Shown piece after piece: positions 1-11,859 of a stretch of DNA of 64,000 nt (positions are counted from its first letter, which is position 1; each line of letters opens with the position of its first letter). A program made the position numbers and the translations under genes. Origin of the DNA: Vigna angularis. Taxonomy: Eukaryota > Streptophyta > Magnoliopsida > Fabales > Fabaceae. The stretch is from assembly GCF_016808095.1 (NCBI RefSeq), contig NC_068974.1, positions 6,076,001 through 6,140,000 of the forward strand. The letters are read 5' to 3'. The notes beneath the pieces were generated by a model. The model saw only the letters and a list, made by a program, of their open reading frames with translations. It did no database searches and was not told the origin of the DNA.

Positions 1-67
1 TACTTTATCATTTTTAAAATTATATTAAGAGACCATAAGATGTTATGGTTTATAAGCATTAGACCAT

Positions 68-268
68 CACTAGTGCAAAAGAGTCCATTTGACATCATAA
101 CATTGATTAATGATATTTAATAAGTTATTGTCATAAAAAAACGGCTATTGGCAAAATTGTAATTTTTTTTAACTCTTTAACAACGGTTGGTTAAATAATC
201 ATTGTTAAAAGTAGAAATGACAAAGGTTATATAAAGAATTGTCATTAAAAGTGGAAAAGATGATAAAT

Positions 269-350
<82 letters not shown>

Positions 351-1182
351 AATCGTCATTAAAACATTCAGAAACAATGACAATTATATAAAGAATCGTC
401 GTCGAATGTTCAATACTTTCATAAAATAAAGATGTGTTTTTTTCTCCCGCTAGACTTTTGTTTGAGAGTTTTCTCTTCCTCTTCACTTTTGTTTTCTCTT
501 CCCCTCTCCCTTTTCATTTTCTCTTCCCTTTGCATCTCATAGTCATCACAACTGTCAATGGTCAACCGCCGCGAGCCGCTACCAAAAGTGATCTGCTCCA
601 CGTGAACCTCCTCCAGTCGTGAAGCACTACTGATTTCACTACACGACGCATCTTGCACTAAAACCCATGCGTGAGGCTCCAATATGAAACTCTTCACACT
701 AAGTTGTGAGGCTCATCCACAAAGCTCTCTACAATATGTTGCAAAACCCTCGTGAGTTTCCTCCTCACCTATGATTAGTACTTTTACATTTATCTCTACG
801 GCTTCACAAACAAGTAAATAATTAACCCATGGAAAACTTATGTGCCTTTTAACACTCAAATGAAAATGTTTTTCTACTCTACACTGGTAGGAATGTTTTG
901 ATTAATCTCTTTGTGATATGCAACACATTATTATTTGTTTCTTTCTTTAAGATGCCTTTTAACAGTGGTTTAAGAACAAGTGTCATCATTTGAGACTTTT
1001 AACGACGATTATTTTAATTTTCGCCATTTTTGTTGGACTTCTAACGATGTCAATATCGACTAAAATTCAAAAACCATCGTTAGAAGGTTGTTTTAACCAT
1101 CATGGAAAGATTAAGATTCTTAAGATTAAACTTTCTTACGATAAAAAAATCTCCTATTTTTTTATAACAAAAACTACTAGTG
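68..1182. mobile_element. Non-autonomous CACTA-like DNA transposon
   Basis: The left end reads CACTAGTGCAAAAGAG (from 68). The right end at 1182, read on the other strand, begins CACTAGTAGTTTTTG. Between them are repeated subterminal motifs built on AACGACGAT, CATCGTTA and AACAATGAC in both orientations, as expected for En/Spm (CACTA) elements, whose transposase binds subterminal repeats. No transposase is visible. The 3-bp flanks (cat and aac) do not match, so either the right end is misplaced or the duplication has decayed. The (AT)n array at 277-348 lies inside. Confidence 0.5.
277..348. repeat. (AT)36 microsatellite
   Basis: Uninterrupted AT dinucleotide array of 72 bp inside the CACTA-like element. 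Long tyrosine-isoleucine reading frames across it are artefacts of the repeat. Confidence 0.95.
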
Positions 1183-3288
1183 AACAATAGATAAAGAACA
1201 CATAAAACAAAGACATTAAAATTATGCACAACATAACTTGTATATAGAATGCACATCAAAAGTTTAAGACATGAAAAATAGTACTTAGACAAAATTGTAT
1301 AATATTCCTTCTCTCATTTTTTTTGTCAACAACAAAAAGGGTAAAGGAAAAGAAAACATCACTCGTGATTTTGGCAATGGTTGTGGATGTGAAGGTGATG
1401 TGGAGATGGTTCAATCCTCTTGGTGGGTTCCTTTATAGCTCATAGTTATTCAATTATTCTTATACGTGACTTAAATTTTATTGAGCAAGGTAGACAGTAT
1501 GATATGTGTGTTTAACTTTGACGTTCTGAGGGACTAGCTATGTGAAAATTTGTCTAGTACATTAACAACTCTCCTTTACTCTTTGACCTGAAATACACTC
1601 ACACTCTCCAAAGCAAGAATTAACCTAAACCTTAGAACACTATACTACAAGAGTATAAGAAAAAGTAAAATACAAGCTTAAAGAATCTTTAACTTGAGGT
1701 GTCTAGAACCATGAATTTAGAGTTTAGTATATAACCACAACACTATACTAGTGAGACTCTGCGTCACCCTATTCGGTACCGATCAGAGTAGTCGTTGTGC
1801 GATGCAACATAAGGGTTTGATCTTCCCTTTCTTCTGCTATTTTTTATTTCCCATTTTCGATGAATTGTTATTTGGTTTTTTTGTTTTGGCTTTAGGATGA
1901 AGAAGGTAGTAATGGTCTTTTTGGTGTGATGATAGATCAATTGTTTATTATCTATTGTAATTGCAAGTGAATGGAAGATTGTTTGTTGTGTGATTTAAGA
2001 TAAAAGGTGGAATAAGAATATGTAATGATGGTTTGTGTGTTGGGTTTGTTAATTGGGTGCATAGAATATGAAAATGGTGATAGAGAGGATGAATGTGATC
2101 GATTTCAGTGTAAGCTAGCTCATCAAAGAGTGAAATTATTTATAATTGATGTTTGCATATGAGAAACTATGATCATTTCAAAGCATTTGAGAAACATTAT
2201 TGGTTTTATTGTTGGTCTTATATGTTTAATTTTTTTCTTAATGAGAAGCTTGAAGTTTGGTTTTTACGGAATGGTATTAAGGTAAGTCTGGAGCTTTCCA
2301 AGGGTGAAGGGCAATAACAGATGGTTTTTGTGTTGATAATAGTTGGGGTGTAAGTAATAGGTGCAATTTTTAGTTGAAGACCCTTCGAAACTTCCAAAAC
2401 TACGATGGTTCTAGCACAGGTCAAGCTCCTGGACAAGATAGTGAAGTTATCTTATAGTATGTAACTGTTTTTTTTTCTTTTTTCTTAACTCATTGACAAT
2501 TTCTTCTTAGTACGCACTTTTAAATCTTGCTTCATTTTCTGGAAATTTTGTACTCTTACATATTTAAGATTGGTTATTTTCCAAAATATTCTCATTAATG
2601 TTTAGTATCTTAATTAATATTGGTATAATATATCTTTTGAGAATTCTTTGTAGTTTCTAATGAGGTTTTACTATGATTTTATTCAATTTTTTTCTCGAAG
2701 AAACGACACATTATGATCTCAAAACAAGTAGGCATCGAGCAGGAACATACCTTGTTGTAGAAAGATGTTCAGTGGCCTATTGGATGGCCTCTTGGTGGTT
2801 TTCCTAGGGCATTGGTTATTTGGATACTCATTTCAATGAATAAAATGATGTCAATGAAAGGTATGCTTGCATATATCCATGCCAAAGGAAAAAATGAATA
2901 GGGTTATGTAGAGCCTAAACAAGACTAGTCAAAATTTGCTTCAAAATAAGGGTGAGTAGTACTCGAAAAAAAAAAGTCAAAACTATTGTTTGATTGAGTA
3001 GAATCTAAGTTAGGGCCTTGTCAAAATCTATTGATCTTTTCCTACGATTCATGGGAGTTTGCTACGTAAATAACCTCAAGTGAGGCTTATCACCTTGTAT
3101 GAATGTGTACATCAGAGTGTGAGTTTCCTTGGGGTGCGGTAATGAGACTATCCAAACTTTGTAGATATGGCACTTGTTTAGATGAAAATACCTAATAGGT
3201 AAATGTTGATAGAGATCCCTTGTGAACTTGGAGGAATGGTTCTCTAGTTGATAGACTATGTGAAGCCAAACCAAAAGGGGATTTACGT
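1183..3288. other. Intergenic stretch, no gene recognised
   Basis: No long reading frame or recognisable domain. Parts around 1330-1440, 1780-1930 and 2700-2880 have a less AT-rich, exon-like texture but are broken by stops and match nothing I recognise; they may be old gene or transposon fragments. Confidence 0.5.
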
Positions 3289-3326
3289 TGTCAGGCTAAT
3301 GGAGTGAAGCCTGTTAGTATTTTGGG

Positions 3327-3519
3327 GGGTTTAATCCTTTCAGACATCCCTATTTGTGTAGGGTTGTCTCAAATAGGTCCTCGTATTTATTTTTATCTCA
3401 ATTAGGTCCCTATTTTTGTAAAATTGAGTCAATTGAAACCTTGCCGTTAATTTCAATAGACGGCGTTAAATTTATTGAGTTGTGGCATGCTGACGAAGCA
3501 AATTTTAATGACGTGGCAC
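3327..3519 (+). repeat. Left terminal inverted repeat of the Pack-MULE
   Basis: Pairs with 4816-5007 over about 190 bp with only scattered differences, for example CTTTCAGACATCC against CTTTCGGACATCC. Similarity stops near GACGTGGCAC. Confidence 0.85.
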
Positions 3520-3604
3520 GTGGTTGTGTAATTTATTTTATTTCAAGTTTTAAATAATTAAACCTAATTTATACTATGACTGATAACAAAATAATTAAAC
3601 CTAA

Positions 3605-4206
3605 TCTTCGTCGCCACACCCCTTCAGAACCTTGTTCAGCATTCCGTCACGCACGCTGCATCCTCCACCAACTTCAACACCTTCTCCACCGCTGCTGCTC
3701 CCAGCTCCGCCTCCGCTAACAGCCTCGCGTGAAACCACCATCTTCTACAGTGGTCCACGCAGAACTCCCTCCCCGAGCCTCTACACGTCATCCTCCTCCA
3801 CAACAAGCATCACAACATCATTCACGCCTAGGAATGAGGCATCTCATTGATCAGGGGATCCGTGAGCTTCACCGCCCTTGGGTTCTTGAAATCTGCGTGT
3901 AGAAAAGTTGGTTAGCCTTGGTGATGCAAACCAAGTCGTTCCCCCAAAACGCGCAATCTGCAACGTTGTCCTCGAAGCACTCTTTTCCTAGAGAGAGGTT
4001 AGGTCGCCGGAGGAAGATAAGAGAAGAGGCGGCCGCTGGAGGAAGAGAAGAGGCGAAGCTTGCAGAGGGCACACTCGGTGTGTAGCTGGACGATCTTGGA
4101 GTCGTCACTGATGACGACGATCGGGCCGCCAAAGGGCGCAACGACGACCTTGGTAGTAGCGGTTGTAGAGGAGCTGCCACTCCCCAACGATAGAGACATT
4201 GGCCAT
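3605..4206 (-). pseudogene. Captured fragment of VPS16 (VCL1-like) vacuolar sorting gene
   Basis: The minus strand starts at an ATG at 4206 with MANVSIVGEWQLLYNRYY, the characteristic start of plant VPS16 (VACUOLELESS1), a core subunit of the HOPS/CORVET tethering complexes. After a frame or exon change it continues with FGGPIVVISDDSKIVQLH, then LSLGKECFEDNVADCAFWGN, and farther down DFKNPRAVKL and GPL-stop-KMVVSRE-like segments. Frameshifts and stops (near 3836 and 3760) break the reading frame, and only the N-terminal beta-propeller part of the roughly 850-residue protein is represented. It lies inside the MULE inverted repeats, so it is a transduplicated copy, not the working gene. The VPS16 assignment rests on recalled family sequence. 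Confidence 0.75.
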
Positions 4207-4329
4207 TGAAGGGGTGGGAAAAAGAGGGCAATGCAATTGATAGGGTTAGGGTTTGGAATTGAATCAGAGAATGAACATTGATCGATCGCGGAAGCGGTTC
4301 AGAGGAATTGGGAAGAGGAAAGTTGTATA

Positions 4330-4815
4330 CTTTCTTCCTAATTTCTTAGTTAAGTGTTAAAAATGTGTAGTGGGACATGGGATTTGTGTACTTTGTTCCT
4401 AATTTCTTGAACGCTTGTCCCCAAGTTCCACTTCTTAGCCACCAAAGGCATCTTGAAAGGTGTATTCTTTTTAGCTTGGGGGTACTGTAATTCTAGTTTT
4501 CTCTATCTGGTTGAGCTTCTCAGTTCTTTGGGATGCACTTTCCAAGGTAACCGGATTACCCAACAAGAAGAGGATTTACTGTTTAAGATTTGAAGATTCT
4601 GGAATATATAAACCCCTTATGTTGTATTGAATGAACGGAACTGAGGCACTGGTTGTTGGTGGCTGATTGACATAAAAGATAAAATACTTTTTGAATGATC
4701 TGCGTGAAATCACTACAACTTCAAAAACCCTAACAGGAAGAGGACACCAAGGAAGAAGACAATGCTTTAAATTCCACCTAATGCATAATTAAATTCCACC
4801 TAATACAATCTCAGT
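4330..4815. other. MULE interior of unknown origin
   Basis: Between the VPS16 fragment and the right inverted repeat. Texture is exon-like around 4380-4480, but I recognise no protein; it may be a second captured segment. Confidence 0.35.
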
Positions 4816-5007
4816 GTGCTACGTCATTAAAATTTGCTTCGTCAGCATGCCACGACTCAATAAATTTAACGCTGTCTATTGAAATTAACGGCAAGGTTCC
4901 AATTGACTCAATTTTACAAAAATAGGGACCTAATTGAGATAAAAATAAATACGAGGACCTATTTGAGACAACCCTACACAAATAGGGATGTCCGAAAGGA
5001 TTAAACC
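4816..5007 (-). repeat. Right terminal inverted repeat of the Pack-MULE
   Basis: Inverted partner of 3327-3519. It is followed by tattttgag, the near-copy of the left 9-bp flank. Confidence 0.85.
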
Positions 5008-5164
5008 TATTTTGAGGTTGTGAAATGAATAGTTGATAGTGTAGAGAAAATGTAGAGATAGTGGAATGTAGAGAAAATGTGAAAATAGTAGTTGGAAGAA
5101 GTGTTGTAGTTGTCTTAGTTGTTATAGATGTTGTCTACATGCTTCAAATGATAGTACACATGGG

Positions 5165-5358
5165 TATTTATAGACTCATCTCTCTTTCAAAACTATTCTA
5201 GAAAATTCTAGCTACAACTTATGTAGAAAGTTCTAGGCTTTCTACCTACGTAGAATGTTATTGATTTTTCTTCCTATCTTAGGCTTTCTTATAATATTCT
5301 AGAATTTGTATTACATTTCAATTCTTTTATCTTAGGAGCTTTTTACATTCTTCTAGAA
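5165..5358 (-). promoter_or_regulatory. LTR promoter with TATA box and heat-shock-element-like motifs
   Basis: Read on the minus strand, a TATA box (CTATAAATACC, plus 5165-5172) lies about 25 bp downstream of a three-unit TTCnnGAAnnTTC motif (plus 5196-5208). Three further two-unit cores lie upstream: GAAnnTTC at 5226-5233, and TTCTAGAA at 5297-5304 and 5351-5358. This matches the heat-shock factor binding consensus, and the arrangement resembles the U3 of heat-activated Copia elements such as ONSEN. Function is inferred from motif and spacing only. Confidence 0.55.
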
Positions 5359-5389
5359 TTTACATTAAACTTTAATAGAGCCCTACACA

Positions 5390-6046
5390 CCTTCCTCAAT
5401 CTACCTTTGTATAACAAGTTCATGGTCTCTAAGACGTGCACAAGCCAACCCACGAATTTTCTTTCAAAAAGTTAGATTCACGATACATGCATTCTCACAT
5501 GATGATGGATTAGCATATGATAAGAGTTATGTTCCTTTTAAGACTCATGATAACTTTTACATATCTATTTATTTTCTATCTTACCCTTTGTTTGCTTGAA
5601 TGTTTGTGGCTTGGCCCTACCATGATTGCATTAGATTTCCAAGTAGACGGTGATGCACACCTAGTAAGTAAGTAAAGGGCTTGGATTTAACCTAGATATT
5701 TTGTTTCCCTTTTTATTTTCAAGTTTCTTTTTATGTACTCTTTAAATGTTGAACTCATATTTTGTGTTCAATACTTTTGATGTTTGACTACAATGAATAA
5801 TATGAAGAATTTCTTAAGTATATTTCAATGACAACTTAATGTTGTAGAACATCTTTCATAAGTAAAAAGTGTTTGACGACCCTATAGAATGTGTTAGACG
5901 ACTCTACCAAGAGGCATTAAAGGACCCCTATAGAAGGAGTCGGACAACCCTTTTGAAAATAGCAACGCCTAGCACAGTTTCCAAATTAAAGTAAATCGGT
6001 ATCAAAAAAACAAAAAGAGAGAAAAAGGGGTTGTTATAATCCAACG
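5390..6046. other. Probable retrotransposon 3' internal remnant and spacer
   Basis: Starts next to the purine tract of the LTR at 5389, so the first few hundred bases may be the end of the internal region of that element. No pol motif is readable. Confidence 0.4.
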
Positions 6047-6633
6047 TGTTGGGTACAAACAAAGTCCCACATTGGATAAAATAAGAGATGGACATGGGTT
6101 TATATACACATAAGATACCTCCATTGGTAAAAGGCCTTTTGGAGTGGTACCAAAAGCAAATTCGTGAGGACTTGACCCAAAGCGGACAATATCTTACCAG
6201 TGTGGAGATCTATGTGTATGTGTGTGTGTGTATGTGTGTGTGTGTGTGTTGTACCTTCCTACAAATGGTATTAGAGCCCATGGTTCAGGTCTGGTGACTG
6301 GGCTTAGACGAGTACATCCCTCCTTGATTAGGTGAAGCCTTGGCAGGTGGCCGGCAGATAGCCAGATGAATCATGTGTTGACCATGGTGTACTCAAGGAT
6401 AAGAAAAAGACTTCCGTTGTAGGGGAGGTGAAGGTGGAGAACCATAGTCCTTTGTTTGAGGGGAGGATGTTGGGTACAAACAAAGTCCCACATCGGATAA
6501 AATAAGAGATGGACATAGGTTTATTATATACACATAAGATATCTCTATTGGTAAGAGGCCTTTTGGAGTGGCCCAAAGCGGACAATATCTTACCAGTGTG
6601 GAGATCTATGTGTATGTGTTGAACCTTCCTACA
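6047..6633 (+). mobile_element. TRIM (terminal-repeat retrotransposon in miniature)
   Basis: Two direct repeats start TGTTGGGTACAAACAAAG and end CCTTCCTACA: 6047-6263 (217 bp) and 6468-6633 (166 bp). The first is followed by TGGTATTAGAGCC (6266-6278), a primer-binding site matching the 3' end of initiator tRNA-Met with one change. A purine tract (TTTGAGGGGAGGA) precedes the second. The internal part is only about 200 bp and non-coding. Flanks caacg (6042-6046) and caatg (6634-6638) look like a 5-bp target duplication with one change. The left LTR has an extra TG-rich tract (6211-6249) and a segment missing from the right one. It needs enzymes from other elements. Confidence 0.85.
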
Positions 6634-6638
6634 CAATG

Positions 6639-8756
6639 CACATAAATTTTACAAAATTTTGTCTTAAACATATTTAGAGTTTGTATTCATATTATAACAT
6701 CTTAATATTTTTCTCACACAATTTAAATATCACTTTTTTTAAGATTATTTTGTAATATTTTTCCTTACTGATAATGTTCTTAAAAAAAGTTCCTTAATTG
6801 TATTAATATTCAAGTTTCAACAATAAAAAAGAAGATAAAAGATGAAGGAAAGTCGTTAAGCCAAAAGTATGAAAATAGATCAATATTATTTATTGATCAA
6901 GATTTACTTCTCAAAATTGTGTAGGAATACAATTTCTTCTATCAATTTTTCACTCAAAAGTTCTTCTTTCAAATTTTAAAATTTTTGCACACTTTTCCAT
7001 GCTTGCATTCATCATGTTATTCACAAGACTGCGAACACCTGATAAGAAAGTAAAGTAAATGATTAAAATTATAAGCAAGGAAAGTTGATTATCAAAGTCA
7101 ATGAAAAAAAAATTAATAAAATTAAATCTAAATAAAATGTAAACCATGGAAATAAGTAAATATTTTGAGAGATGGACTTTGTTAAGCCACAACTAGTAAA
7201 ACATTTATAAATAGGATCATATGATGATTTACTACAATGTGATTCACAATCCTGAATACAATTTGAATAAAATTCGATAAATAGTTATTGAGGATCACAT
7301 TTGAATGCACATTTAACTTTGAATAACACTCCATTAGTTTTTCTATTTAATTTAGTTGGTATAAAACTCAAAAGAATCATGATCATGATTATAACTCCAA
7401 TAGCTTTTATCTCAACTTTTTCTTTATCTCTTTTCTTTTTTTTCTTTTTAAGGATCCAAAATTTGAATAGAAGGTATGACCTTAAGAAACCTATATATAA
7501 ATTTGTAGAGAATTAATTATTATACTTTTTTTACTCTTAAAAATAATTAGTCAATAAAATATATTTAATAAGAAATTAATCAATGCATTATTAAAAAAAT
7601 ATAAATAGTTAATTTAATATTAGTAGTGTTTTGTTTAGAATTCTTTTAAAAGTGTTAAATGTGTATCTCTTCTTCGTTTTTTAAATTAACCATATTCATA
7701 CAAATAATGTTACCATTCAATCATATATTTCAATTAAATCTAAATTTCATTCAATAAATTTCATGTTTTCCCTTTATCACATTTCACCCAATCATCATAA
7801 ACTCGCTCAGTAAATGCTCTTTTCTCTTAGCAAGACATCCCTAGAGGTATACTCGCCCAATGAAAAGAGATTTGCTCAATGACTTAGGCCTCTGAAGGCT
7901 AAAATTCCTTGAAATTTGCCCAACGAGGCTAGGCTTATTAAGCAACCAAACCACGCACGCCTGTTTGTATTTCTAAAATTGATTTTTTCCTAATGACCAT
8001 TCCGCTCACCCAACGTCTAAGCGCCTTACAACTTGTTTATCAAGTTCACCCAGCGAGCTCTAACTTGTCCAATGAGTGGAACGGTTTGGAGTTCACTATG
8101 ATTTTATTTTTTGCTCTACTCAACGAAGGTTTGACTCGTTCAACAAGTCTGCATAAAACCAAAATCCCCAGACATATCATATTATCAATTTGGACAATCT
8201 CACTACTCATACACGTTTACTATTTTATAAAAATGCATAAGTAAAAGTTAAAAATGCATTAATGGACCAATTTGACCAATATGATACTTCGTAATGGTTC
8301 ATCACCTAAAATTCACCTGTACAACATATATTTAAAACAAATTCCACTAACATCACAATTTTCATGCATCTAAATATTTAACTTTGAATAAGCCAAAATC
8401 GCATACAAACTAATCAATTATACTAATCAATCTTAAATACACACAAAATATTACTAACTTCCCATACTAGATTAAAAACCCCTAACTCATAGGGTGCTCT
8501 TAGAGCTTTTACTCTTATAGAATGTCCTAACTACCTACACATACATCAAATCGTAGAAGTAAGCATATCACCATGATCACAAGTAAATATAGATTTACTT
8601 TGAACCATTTCAAGGCACATGCATGCATGACTTAGCTTTAATGTCTTTACTAGAGATTAAATACATAGATAATCCTCCATGTAGAACTATTAGTATTATA
8701 CAGAAAATATATATTTTTATTATATATACTTGAATGATGTAACATATTGACACACG
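6639..8756. other. AT-rich spacer with a word cluster at about 7800-8170
   Basis: No gene recognised. From about 7800 to 8170 there are many variants of a CGCTCAACGA-like word (CTCGCTCAG, CTCGCCCAATG, TTGCCCAACGAGG, CACCCAGCGAGC, CTCAACGAAGG). Similar clusters lie in the LTR remnants at 20.0 and 24.5 kb, so this is probably another old LTR fragment. Confidence 0.4.
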
Positions 8757-8758
8757 CG

Positions 8759-8828
<70 letters not shown>
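8757..8828. repeat. Compound (CA)n(TA)n microsatellite
   Basis: A short CA run (to about 8770) followed by 58 bp of pure TA (8771-8828). Confidence 0.95.
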
Positions 8829-8833
<5 letters not shown>

Positions 8834-11107
8834 AAATCTCCATGCATACAAAAAATTTCACTACCAATTTCTAAATAAGTAACAAATATATAGTAGCCAA
8901 GGTGTTAACACTTTGGACCCAAACATTCTTGCCTAAACATAAGTAATTTTTGGAATGCAACCAATCCTGAATAAGATTAATTATTTTTTGAAAAATAACC
9001 ACTCCTAATTAAGACCAAGTATTATTTAAAACATGGTCACTTTTTTCTAAGACCAAAAATTCTTTGGAACACAATCATTCTTAGATAAAACTTGAATATT
9101 GGTTAAAACACTCATGGTTAAGGTCAAATATTCTTTACTTACTCTTTTAAGTTGCTCATAAGTACAAACAATATTCTTTTCCAGAAATACAAAACTTAAA
9201 ATTACAAGAGTTTATTCTCATTTTTGTTGTAAGAGTTTCGTCAATTTTTCTTCTTCATATTATATAGAAAATAGAATAAAAGAACCTTCGTAAAATCCTT
9301 TATATTCAATTATTATTTTCCCGTACTTGGAGCTTAGAGACACAATAAATACTCTTAATTAAACATTACTTGTGTATGATTTCTTTGCACAAATCCTCTT
9401 ATACGCATGGTATATCGAGCCTAGGATAGGTAGTTTATTTTCACTTTAAGCAAAACAACTGATATAGCTACCTGAAACAACTTTTATGATATTCTCTTGA
9501 AATTGTTTACATGAAACAACTTTTAGCAGATTTTTCAATGGATCTTGATCAACAAAATATTGTGATATTCTCTTGAAAAAACGAAGAAGCAAAAAATCTC
9601 TGCCTGCCTGTGCAAAATAAGAAAGTATAAACATAATGTGTGCTATGAAATTATCAAGGCTTGGTACGTCAAATGAAATGTTGTTATCATCTTCCCAAAC
9701 AAAAGTTTCAGACGAAGAACATGAACAAAGCACTTGCATTTATTCAGTCATATTACTTGCATCGCTTAAACAAGACACCTAAACACCTATGTTGTTTAAA
9801 TGCATAAATTTTAATACTTGAATTTGTTTAACAGAATTTGATGCTTAGAAATTATATTTAATACTTTGTTGTTTAAATACATAATCAAAGTCAAACAACA
9901 GGTCTATTAAACTTTAATCTAATAAATTAAAATTTTACTATTGTATGTTGGATTTTATTTCTTTTACTATTGAGATGATCCGATAAGTTACTCTAAAATG
10001 GTGTTGAATGTAAAAAAATTTCTCGCATTTTTTACTTCACATTTTGCCCACATCTCTTTTTTCTTTTAGTGTATTATGGATCTCAATCTACACAATTATC
10101 AATATTATTAAAATTTATTTCAAAACCAGTATAGGTCTAAAACTCAAATTAAATTTACATGAATCTCAATACGCGGTATAGGTCTTCGTTAACAACCCAA
10201 AAATCATCCTATTGATTAAAACTACACTTAGTCACTCCCACACGTGGTAAAGATCTTCTCGTAACTTTGAATACATGCTAAACGTGTCTTTCATGGAGAA
10301 TACATTTGAATTGGTAAAATACATTGAATGCTTACAACATCATACGTAAATGCAATATTTGGAAATGAGTACTCACATAACTAGGAATATAAATTCATGC
10401 CTATTTCATATTGCATATGATTATGAAAAACAAACACATGATATTGTAGAATGTCATCTCAACAATTGTCATATATCCATATTCTCCTTCGAGTCTTAGC
10501 TAAATTAAGGCAAATTTAATTAAAATATTTTGGAAAAGTAAAATCAAGAGAGAATAATGAAAATTAATTTTATAAAACATAGTACTTTGATAGGGTCGTG
10601 ATTTTCATTAATTGGCAATACTTTTAAACTAAAGCATTATAGATTATCCAATTAATTTGTTCTTTTACTTATATAAAATGGGCTCAACAATATTAAGGTA
10701 AAGGTAAATTGAATAGGTGTGCAACAATAGTTTGCAACTGCACCTAAAAATAGCTACAATTCCTTCGCACATAAACTCCTAGTTTGAATTTCAACAATAG
10801 TGAATCCTCAAAAAACTACTGTCAGCGGAGTTGAAACTAATGCAGGTGGAGGGATGTAGTATCCCCTGCAAAGTTGCAAGAGTTCAAGCATAAAGAATTT
10901 GTGAATGAGATCTATGATCATGAAAGAATGTCCAAGACTAATTTTATAGAGAAAGGGACCATGACATGACACATTCATGGCTGTTTCTTTTCCACCATCC
11001 CAAAAATTTTAACCACCATTCATTTCAAAATAAATTTTCCAGAATGTATTTATTACATTTCGGAATAATGGGAAGATGCCGAGAATTTTATTGATGCAAA
11101 AAAAATA
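8829..11107. other. Intergenic stretch, no gene recognised
   Basis: AT-rich, no domain recognised. The frame on the minus strand at 9446-9739 (97 codons) has a mixed composition but no family I can name. Confidence 0.5.
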
Positions 11108-11292
11108 CTAATGATCAGAATCCAACCACGTCATATTTGCAGCCACAGAAAGCCCTTGCACAGAGAACTCCACAACGATCTACCAAAAGCATAAAAATGT
11201 AATATCAAAATGCCAAATTTCTACAACATCCAACAAGGGCAATTAACATCAAAACAAACCTTTCCACCAGCGTATCGAGTTATTGACTCAAG
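11108..11292 (-). other. Possible last two coding exons of an unidentified gene
   Basis: On the minus strand an acceptor (ACTCAG at 11293-11298) is followed by a 33-nt exon (11260-11292) that reads LESITRYAGGK and ends at a GT donor. A second acceptor (TTTGGTAG) precedes a 72-nt exon (11108-11179) reading IVVEFSVQGLSVAANMTWLD then SDH and a stop. The two exons are in frame. CAATAAAAT, a plausible poly(A) signal, lies about 25 bp beyond the stop on the same strand. I do not recognise the protein and found no upstream exons before the TMEM50 gene. It could be a gene remnant or chance. Confidence 0.25.
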
Positions 11293-11859
11293 CTGAGTAT
11301 GCATGGGCTTTCATACCCTTGTTTACCTGGAATTGTAATTATTCTGCTGGGCTTTGGCCCATTTATATAGTTTTTCAAAGAAGCAGCAACTGTTAAGAGT
11401 ATAAATGAAGGATGACATAATTGTTTATGGGAATCACTGCCAAGTACCACCTAAGGCGTTCACAGTGAATAATGTTATTGACAAAAGCTTTCGTACACAA
11501 CAATATAAATCCTCGAGAAAGTTTCTCTAGCCAAACATAAATGAAATCAACATATTCTCAATTATAACCGTAAAGAGCTTCCTTTCATATATGCTCTGAA
11601 TTGAAAATACGGAGACGATGGGTGGGGCGTGCGGGTAGGGATCTTAATAAATACCAACACCATGCGATTGAAATTACTTCAGTTAACATATATTTATCAA
11701 TAAACACCAATATACCCAGAGGCTCAAGATTGTTAGCACAATTTACATTTACCGATTTACATAAGCCAGCTATTTTCCGTTACATAAAATAAACAAGATA
11801 ATACATGGGTGGATATAACCTGGTCGAGTTTGACGCTACAAGTCATATATTGGTGCACC

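Larger units (their letters stand above)
3327..5007. mobile_element. Mutator-like element with captured gene DNA (Pack-MULE)
   Basis: Two inverted repeats of about 190 bp (3327-3519 and 4816-5007) bound a 1.68-kb element. The outer ends read GGGTTTAATCC on the left and GGTTTAATCC on the right strand. The flanks are tattttggg (3318-3326) and tattttgag (5008-5016), a 9-bp target duplication with one mismatch, which fits the Mutator superfamily. No MURA transposase is present, so it is non-autonomous. The interior is much more GC-rich than the flanks and contains a VPS16-derived fragment. It is inserted in an LTR. Confidence 0.75.
3289..5389 (-). mobile_element. LTR of a retrotransposon (minus strand), split by a MULE
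   Basis: On the minus strand an LTR appears to begin TGTGTAGGGC at 5389, preceded by a purine tract (TTGAGGAAGG) that fits a polypurine tract. It runs through a promoter-like region to 5017, is interrupted by the Mutator-like element at 3327-5007, and resumes to about 3289, ending CTGACA. Without the insert it is about 410 bp. The tract places it as a 3' LTR, but no recognisable pol lies to the right, so the element is truncated. The left boundary is uncertain. Confidence 0.5.

Noticed and set aside
177..486. Long frames rich in YIYIYI across the AT array (also at 8610-8867, 22451-22675 and 52114-52404)
   Set aside because: Translation of AT or CA microsatellites; no real coding sequence.
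3869..4231. 120-codon minus-strand frame
   Set aside because: Crosses the VPS16 fragment in mixed frames; it is part of the captured pseudogene, not a separate gene.
6047..6633. Cassandra-type TRIM
   Set aside because: Cassandra LTRs carry 5S rRNA sequence; I see no 5S promoter boxes in these LTRs, so it is called a generic TRIM.
9446..9739. 97-codon minus-strand frame (MQVLCSCSSSETFVWEDDNN...)
   Set aside because: Mixed composition but no recognisable domain, flanking exons or promoter; too weak to call a gene.
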